This document shows positions 9,684 through 13,887 of a DNA stretch of 13,887 nt, piece after piece. Location of the stretch: positions 1 to 13,887 of the forward strand of contig JAYQMT010000007.1 in the NCBI GenBank assembly GCA_038143955.1. Direction: 5' to 3'. Numbering within the stretch: the first letter of the stretch is position 1; each line of letters opens with the position of its first letter. The notes under the pieces are model-generated. The model made no database searches. It saw nothing but the letters and a program-made list of their open reading frames with translations, and had not been told where the DNA came from. Source of the DNA: Porticoccus sp038143955. Lineage in GTDB: Bacteria; Pseudomonadota; Gammaproteobacteria; Pseudomonadales; Porticoccaceae. The translations under genes were made by a program, and so were the position numbers.

Positions 9684-9704
9684 CATGGACCATTGACCAT
9701 TGAT
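9684..9704. repeat. Three tandem heptamers of the CATTGAC family
   Basis: Heptamers CATGGAC, CATTGAC and CATTGAT follow each other without gaps. The 15 bases 9688-9702 (GACCATTGACCATTG) are the exact reverse complement of 157-171. The copies thus stand in opposite orientation on both sides of the restriction and primase modules, 9.5 kb apart. Confidence 0.55.
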
Positions 9705-9826
9705 ATAAATTTAAAATGTAGTGGAAAGTTGTCTTTTATTAGTTTTAATTGTTTCCTTTTGTTTCTCTTATCGATTAGTAAAAAACAAATTTTTTTATGA
9801 TAAAAATCTATTAAATAGTTGCACTA

Positions 9827-10692
9827 TTAATTCATAGGTAAAGTCAAACTAGTAGTAAGTAAGCTAGTTAAAAAGAAAATTATTAAAACAATAATCATTT
9901 CTACATTTATAGATTTTTTAAGTTTGATAATAGTTGTTTCATTTTCTGCATTTAATTTAGGTACTAATTGCAACTTGTTCAAAGCTCCAAGTGAAATTAA
10001 TAAAAAGGCAAAAATGACTTTAATTAATAATACATTCCCGTATGTGGTATTAAGTAAGTTTGATATATTACCGATTAGAATGTAAGAAAATATTGATCCT
10101 GCAATTAATAAAGCAAATATATAAAAAACAGCATGTTGTCCGAAACTGTGAGCAATTTTTTTTAATTCTACAAAATCATTCAAATTACACATTTTTTGCA
10201 AGGGTAGTAATGATCCTAGCCAATAAGACAAACCAATCAAGTGTATTACTACGAGACTTTGAGTTAAAAGCCCCCCTTTGAGAGAATGTCCAATAACAAT
10301 AAAAGAATATAAAATTAATAAGATAGCTATTACTTTTCCAATTAAAAATAATTTATTAAATGTCATTGGAATAAAATGTATTATTATGAAGCCTATAAAT
10401 AGAAGAAGGAAGATTTTAGAGTTAAAGTACTAAATGATAAACTTATCATATCAATATCTAAAATTCCTAGAAAATCCCCTGACATATTTCCGGGTATAGA
10501 TAAAATTGATAAAAATGAAGCTAGAATACCAACTTTTGTAAAATTTTGTGAAATGGTTGTACAATAGCTAAGTTGTGAAGTTGTTAAAACATCACGAAAA
10601 TATAAAACGAATATAAATGTCCCAATAGAACCAAATACAGCAATATATAATATAAACCTAATTAATGGATTTAAAATTATCCAAATTTCCAT
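9827..10692 (-). CDS. copD: CopD-family copper resistance membrane protein (frameshifted in sequence)
   Basis: CopD is an inner-membrane protein of about eight helices that works with periplasmic CopC in copper handling. The protein begins MEIWIILNPLIRFILYIAVFGSIGTF and runs in hydrophobic segments. A break at 10414-10417 (four T, five expected) shifts the frame; with one more base it continues KIFLLLFIGFIIIHFIPMTFNKL without loss, for a total near 288 residues, normal for the family. The second half contains the typical VVIHLIGLSYWLGSLLPL helix and ends in a last hydrophobic helix. ATG at 10692 is chosen over a TTG one codon earlier. It lies 10 bases after copC and is the last gene of the copper operon. 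The break is more likely a sequence error than decay. Confidence 0.8.
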
Positions 10693-10702
10693 CAAACTTT
10701 TT

Positions 10703-11092
10703 TCATTCTATTATAAAATTAATCTCGCCTTTGATAAAATGTCCATCTTTACTCATAGCACGCCATTGAAAAAGATATTTGCCAGAGGTTAATTTAGGCA
10801 AGCCTATAAAATGTTTTGGTGACATTTTCATAAGTACATCGTCCTCAATTATGATTTTTTTGTTATCACTTTTAGAGAATAAATTACTAACTATTGTATC
10901 TTTCTCTTCACCACTTTGTTTTAGTAAAGTAATTTTAACAAGTTTAGCATCTGATTTGAAATTCATTTTTAATTGTTCAGGAGCTTGACTTAATATTTCA
11001 TTATTTTTTGGACTGATTGAATTTAGAGGTGAATGGGCAAAAACAACTGTATTTTTTAGAATAAATACTAGAGTTAGTAATAAAATTTTCAT
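10703..11092 (-). CDS. copC: CopC-family periplasmic copper-binding protein
   Basis: A 129-residue secreted protein. MKILLLTLVFILKNTVVFA is a signal peptide and cleavage after Ala-19 would leave His as the first mature residue (HSPLNSISP), the N-terminal ligand of the family's Cu(II) site. Near the C-terminus, WRAMSKDGHFIKGEINF carries the conserved Asp-Gly-His that completes the site. The Met pair in VLMKMSPKHF could serve Cu(I), an inference. AAGGA lies 7 bases before ATG 11092, overlapping the end of the cytochrome gene, so it is co-translated with it. CopD follows after a 10-base gap. The pair hands copper through the membrane or binds excess copper in the periplasm. Confidence 0.85.
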   Translation of the reverse strand: MKILLLTLVFILKNTVVFAHSPLNSISPKNNEILSQAPEQLKMNFKSDAKLVKITLLKQSGEEKDTIVSNLFSKSDNKKIIIEDDVLMKMSPKHFIGLPKLTSGKYLFQWRAMSKDGHFIKGEINFIIE

Positions 11093-11101
11093 ATTTGTTC
11101 C

Positions 11102-11575
11102 TTAATTTTTATTAGCTCTTGAATTAATTTGATCATGTATTTTTTTTATTTTTGAAGGCCATGTACTTTTTATATAAGACAATACAGCAATAATTTCTTC
11201 ATCACTTAAAATATCTTTATAAGCGGGCATATTATTAGGATATTTTTCACCAATCATTTCTTCAATTCCATATTTCGTAACCATAAATAAATACCTATCG
11301 GGATGATGCCATGTATGACCAGTTGCGTCATGGGGAGGTGCAGGCATCATACCGTTAGGTAACCGTGACTTCCAATCTTTCTGTCCTTCTAAGTTAATAC
11401 CATGGCATGAAGCACAATTTTGAGCATATATTTGTTTACCATTATTTAAGACTGAATTATTTGTTGTACTCAAGTTGATACTTGCATTTGATTTGTTGGA
11501 GTATGTTACAAAAAAATATAATGTTGGTAACAAGACCAACGCTGAAATTATTAATAATTTATTTTTAAAAAACAT
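11102..11575 (-). CDS. Membrane-anchored class I c-type cytochrome
   Basis: A 157-residue monohaem cytochrome c. Residues 5-25 form a hydrophobic signal or anchor helix, followed by a Ser/Asn-rich linker. The haem motif CASCHG is at residues 54-59 and the distal ligand Met sits in NNMPAYKDILSDEEI, the typical end of the fold; the final helix is IIAVLSYIKSTWP. ATG at 11575 is chosen because its A is the last base of the DUF4396 stop (TAATG) and AAAGGA lies upstream; the frame is open further but without a better start. Its place inside a CueR-controlled copper operon suggests electron transfer in copper oxidation or reduction in the periplasm, which is inference. The closest general type is the small Cu-operon cytochromes with a GMMPAPPHDATGHTWHH-like segment. 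Confidence 0.85.
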   Translation of the reverse strand: MFFKNKLLIISALVLLPTLYFFVTYSNKSNASINLSTTNNSVLNNGKQIYAQNCASCHGINLEGQKDWKSRLPNGMMPAPPHDATGHTWHHPDRYLFMVTKYGIEEMIGEKYPNNMPAYKDILSDEEIIAVLSYIKSTWPSKIKKIHDQINSRANKN

Positions 11576-12018
11576 TAATGGCATCCTTTGCCTAAAGCTT
11601 TTAGTCTCCAATAATTATATGGTAATGGAGTTACAAAACCTGCAAAAAGCATAAATGGAATTACCCACCACGTCAGTATAGCTCCACCTGTAAGAATATA
11701 ATCAGTTAAATTCATTGCAGCCTCCATTGAAATCATTGACACAAGAGACATTCCTATTGCAGTTTTGAAAGCTAAACTGAAAGACATTTGTTTAGAAAGA
11801 ATGTATGTCTCTAATGCAATAGATGTCAAAATACCATTCATGATAGCAAGAGACATAATTGCTAAAACTGGCCAATCAATTTCTAGGAATTGGAAAAAAG
11901 CAATTGTGCCAAAATCTCCAATACAGCAACCTAACAAACACCAAGAAGTATTTTTAGATGCTTGTAGCCATGTATGATTGCAAGACCAATTAATATATAA
12001 TGTATTTTGTATTGACAT
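11575..12018 (-). CDS. DUF4396 membrane protein, first gene of the copper operon
   Basis: A 147-residue integral membrane protein of the DUF4396 family, whose function is not established. Four hydrophobic segments are visible. Conserved-looking metal-ligand candidates are a Cys cluster (SWCLLGCCIGDFG, residues 27-39), a Met-rich segment (GMSLVSMISMEAAMN) and a C-terminal GKGCH. Its position at the head of an operon with a CueR-type promoter, before a cytochrome and CopCD, suggests copper transport or sensing in the membrane (inference). ATG at 12018 is chosen because GAGGA lies 7 bases upstream; the longer open frame to 12120 would run through the promoter and into the divergent regulator. 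It shares one base with the cytochrome start. Confidence 0.75.
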   Translation of the reverse strand: MSIQNTLYINWSCNHTWLQASKNTSWCLLGCCIGDFGTIAFFQFLEIDWPVLAIMSLAIMNGILTSIALETYILSKQMSFSLAFKTAIGMSLVSMISMEAAMNLTDYILTGGAILTWWVIPFMLFAGFVTPLPYNYWRLKALGKGCH

Positions 12019-12039
12019 TATTAATCCTCTATTCTTAAT

Positions 12040-12070
12040 TATATACACCTTCCTGTTAGGGGAAAGTAAA
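12040..12070 (-). promoter_or_regulatory. CueR-type operator-promoter of the copper operon
   Basis: Read on the minus strand, -35 TTTACT (12070-12065) and -10 TATATA (12045-12040) are 19 bases apart. Inside lies the dyad ACCTTCC-N7-GGAAAGT (plus strand 12047-12067), one mismatch from the perfect ACCTTCC-N7-GGAAGGT of CueR-controlled copA promoters. An over-long 19-bp spacer with the dyad inside is the hallmark of MerR-family activators, which untwist the DNA on metal binding. The site lies between the divergent regulator (12080) and the operon head (12018), so it probably also covers the regulator's own promoter. Confidence 0.75.
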
Positions 12071-12079
12071 GGAGAAATT

Positions 12080-12468
12080 ATGAATATTGGAAAAGCGGCA
12101 AAATTATCCAATTTAACCACTAAGGCTGTCAGATATTATGCTAATATTGGTTTGGTAAAACCTCAACAAAATTTAACTACTGGCTATAGGGATTATACTG
12201 ATGGTGAGGTGGCAAAACTAAAATTTATTGGAAAAGCTAGAAAGTTTGATTTTAGCATAGATGAATGTAGAGAGTTATTATCTTTATATGAAGATAAAAA
12301 TAGAACTAGCAAAGAAGTTAAAAAGATCACGTTAGAAAAAATATCACAAATAGATATTAAACTTAAGGATCTTAATGGTTTAAAAAAGAACTAAGTTTTC
12401 TTGCTAAAAATTGCCATGGAGATGATCGGCCTAATTGTCCTATTCTTGAGGAGCTATCAAAGAAATAG
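12080..12468 (+). CDS. cueR: CueR-like MerR-family copper-responsive regulator (frameshifted near its end)
   Basis: A 129-residue MerR protein in reconstruction. The winged HTH is MNIGKAAKLSNLTTKAVRYY, with GLVKPQQN and the wing GYRDYTDGEVAKLKFI, followed by a dimerisation coiled coil. The A run 12382-12387 has six A; a seventh restores KKELSFLAKNCHGDDRPNCPILEEL, i.e. Cys-x7-Cys (codons 12412 and 12436), the Cu(I)-binding loop of CueR. As written, the frame stops at 12394 and would lose both ligands. GGAG lies 6 bases before ATG 12080. It is divergent from the copper operon and shares its CueR-type dyad. The gene name is given by motif and context; another monovalent-metal MerR member is possible. 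Confidence 0.82.
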
Positions 12469-12566
12469 GCAATAGACATAATTTCATAATTTAAAGTTAT
12501 TAAATTTAATAAAAATATTCTAATTACAAACCTTGAATTTTTTAAATTTACTATGATCTCATTAAA

Positions 12567-13479
12567 ATGCAGTCAACAATACCAAAAATTGATTATGAGA
12601 TCATTTCAAATCAAGAAGATTCATCTTTAAATGATGAGATAAAAAAATTTAATTATGCTATTTCTCATTATGGTTTTTTATTATTAAAAAATACACCTAT
12701 AGATAGAAAAGTTAAAAAAAATATCTTTAAAACTTACAAAGAATTTTTTGCCCTTCCTTTTGAGAAAAAAAATAAAGTAAATATGGCCCTTACATCTTCT
12801 AATAGAGGATGGGGTGCTCCAAGAGGAGAACAAGTTAATCCAGAGTATAAACCAGATTATAAAGAAATTTTTGATAGTGGACCTCACCAAAAAGTTAAAG
12901 AAGAATTTAAAGGCCTAACTTATTACTCTAAAAATTTATGGCCTGATCAATTACCTTATTTTGAAGAAAATATTAATAATTATTATGATTTGTGTACTGA
13001 CATAGGTATGAATCTTCTTTCTTTTATTGAGCATTCATTAAACTTCTCTCAAAACTTTTTAGAGATAAATTTGAAAATCAATGTCATTATTAAGATGTAA
13101 TTACTATCCTCCTAGGAAATCAACATTATCAAATAAAGATTACGGTATAGCGCCTCATACCGATTATGGTTGTTTAACAATTCTGTTAACAGATAATAAC
13201 CCTGGACTTGAAATTAAAAACCCTTCAAATGAATGGGAGTTGGTTTTGCCTGAAGAAGGAGAAGTTATAGTAAATTTTGGAGATATGTTAGAACTTTGGT
13301 CTGGTAAAAAAATTAAAGCTACATCTCATAGAGTATATGGAAATAAGAATACGAGATTTTCTATTCCATTTATCTTTAATCCTCAATATGACACAATAAT
13401 ATCTAAAAATAATATTATTGCTGGAGAATATTTATCTAAAAAATACAATTCAACTTATTCACATAAAATAAAGAATTAA
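12567..13479 (+). CDS. 2-oxoglutarate/Fe(II)-dependent dioxygenase, isopenicillin-N-synthase-like (frameshifted in sequence)
   Basis: About 304 residues in reconstruction. The N-terminal half is the DIOX_N type: HYGFLLLKNTPID, EFFALPFEKKNKV, NRGWGAPRGEQ. The catalytic half has the iron triad HTD (His codon 13156, Asp 13162) and the distal His in SHRV (13327), and the 2-oxoglutarate-binding Arg in RFSIPFIF (13354). The halves are in different frames; two bases are missing in the short T and A runs of 13069-13079, before MSLLRCNYYPP. Nothing else is damaged. Such enzymes oxidise small molecules; the substrate here cannot be told. The start ATG 12567 has only a weak ribosome site. It has no clear link to the copper genes, 98 bases upstream on the same strand. 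Confidence 0.82.
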
Positions 13480-13505
13480 ATTTATTTTTAATTATATCAT
13501 TTTTA

Positions 13506-13530
13506 AGATTCCTGCGTAAGCGGGGTAAGT
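13506..13530. repeat. REP-like imperfect palindrome
   Basis: ATTCCTGCGTAAGCGGGG contains GC-rich arms CCTGC and GCGGGG around TAA, standing out from the AT-rich surroundings. It resembles a degraded copy of the dispersed ATTCCyGC-n-GCrGGAAT repeats of proteobacterial intergenic DNA. Only one copy is in the window. Confidence 0.4.
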
Positions 13531-13577
13531 AATAAAAAAATATTAATGGTGAAGATAACAACCTCAGAAGCTATATC

Positions 13578-13735
13578 TTATTCCAAAATTAACAAATTTA
13601 CATAATTATCATTATCATTGTTATGGACACTTTCCATTCTTGAAACACTAAAATCTATTTTAGGTCTTCTGATTTCCAAACATTTTGATCTCCCTCATCA
13701 TTGAATAAGCCTGAATATGAAAAATATAATAAAAA
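13578..13735 (-). pseudogene. Possible C-terminal coding remnant
   Basis: On the minus strand, codons read SGLFNDEGDQNVWKSEDLK, then, with one extra A in the run near 13662, IDFSVSRMESVHNNDNDNYVNLLILE and a TAA at 13580-13578. The composition is protein-like and rich in Asp/Asn. I recognise no family and see no start. It may be the remnant of a gene or chance. Confidence 0.2.
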
Positions 13736-13887
13736 TTAAAAATCTTATAATTATTAATTTTTAATTTTCTAATTCAAACTGTAATTAACCAAATAAAGAC
13801 ACACAAAGAGTATAACATTTTTATGTAAATAACTTCTAATTTGTAATATTTAATTGGAATACAATAATTTTACACCAACTCCTAACC

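Larger units (their letters stand above)
9415..9826. other. Gene-free interval between the satellite-like module and the copper operon
   Basis: I see no supported gene. The interval holds the inverted repeat at 9469-9493, a run of 15 T at 9601-9615, and the heptamer repeat at 9684-9704. It is the junction between the primase module and the copper operon, so an attachment site could lie here, but I find no tRNA end or integrase to prove it. Confidence 0.5.
13480..13887. other. AT-rich region without a supported gene
   Basis: No complete gene is seen. The region holds a REP-like palindrome at 13506-13530 and, on the minus strand, a short stretch that reads like the end of a protein (13578 to about 13735). 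The last 130 bases are very AT-rich and featureless to me. Confidence 0.5.

Noticed and set aside
12019..12120. N-terminal extension of the DUF4396 gene to 12120
   Set aside because: It would run through the CueR-type promoter and overlap the divergent regulator; the ATG at 12018 has a good ribosome site.
13604..13619. Fur-box-like ATTATCATTATCATT
   Set aside because: It has two hexamers of the Fur pattern, but no gene start lies next to it and it coincides with the Asn/Asp codons of a possible minus-strand remnant, so the repeat may be codon-derived.
1..13887. CRISPR array, tRNA, rRNA or transposase
   Set aside because: I saw no regularly spaced repeats, cloverleaf-like sequence, rRNA core sequence or DDE/serine/tyrosine recombinase motifs in any frame I read.

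Overview
The window looks like a mobile-element-rich stretch of an AT-rich proteobacterial chromosome. I lean towards an alphaproteobacterium because of the HGGxSTG-type small protein and the overall gene mix, but no rRNA, tRNA or strict marker gene is present, so the taxonomy is a weak inference. The left part (about 200-6320) is visibly richer in G+C than the AT-rich right part (about 6430-13887), which suggests separate origins.

Layout. (1) 1-201 is non-coding and holds a family of short CATGGAC/CATTGAC-type heptamer repeats. (2) 202-6317 (+) is a type I restriction-modification operon, hsdM-hsdS-hsdR, with 4-bp start/stop overlaps. HsdM lacks its N-terminal domain exactly where the repeat cluster ends. 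(3) 6434-6813 (+) is a small HGGxSTG-domain gene hidden by a 1-base indel. (4) 6829-6917 is a striking origin-like structure: tandem 9-bp iterons in a perfect 17-bp inverted repeat around an AT-rich core. (5) 9414-6918 (-) is an AlpA-like regulator followed by one large archaeo-eukaryotic primase / PriCT-1 / D5-type SF3 helicase. Items 3-5 together resemble the replication module of a phage satellite or integrative plasmid-like element; no integrase is visible in the window. (6) 12018-9827 (-) is a copper operon: DUF4396 membrane protein, c-type cytochrome, CopC, CopD. (7) 12080-12468 (+) is a divergent CueR-like MerR regulator. The gap between (6) and (7) holds a CueR-type dyad in a 19-bp -35/-10 spacer. 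(8) 12567-13479 (+) is an isopenicillin-N-synthase-like 2OG-Fe(II) dioxygenase. (9) 13480-13887 is AT-rich with a REP-like palindrome and a possible coding remnant.

A pervasive feature is that nearly every long gene is broken by 1-2 base indels, mostly in homopolymers, while the protein sequence continues undamaged in another frame. I reconstructed about twenty such events. Because they hit unrelated genes of every module and are rarely accompanied by in-frame stops, I think most are sequence/assembly errors (for example from long reads) rather than true gene decay. I therefore annotate whole genes across the breaks. The missing HsdM N-terminus cannot be explained this way.
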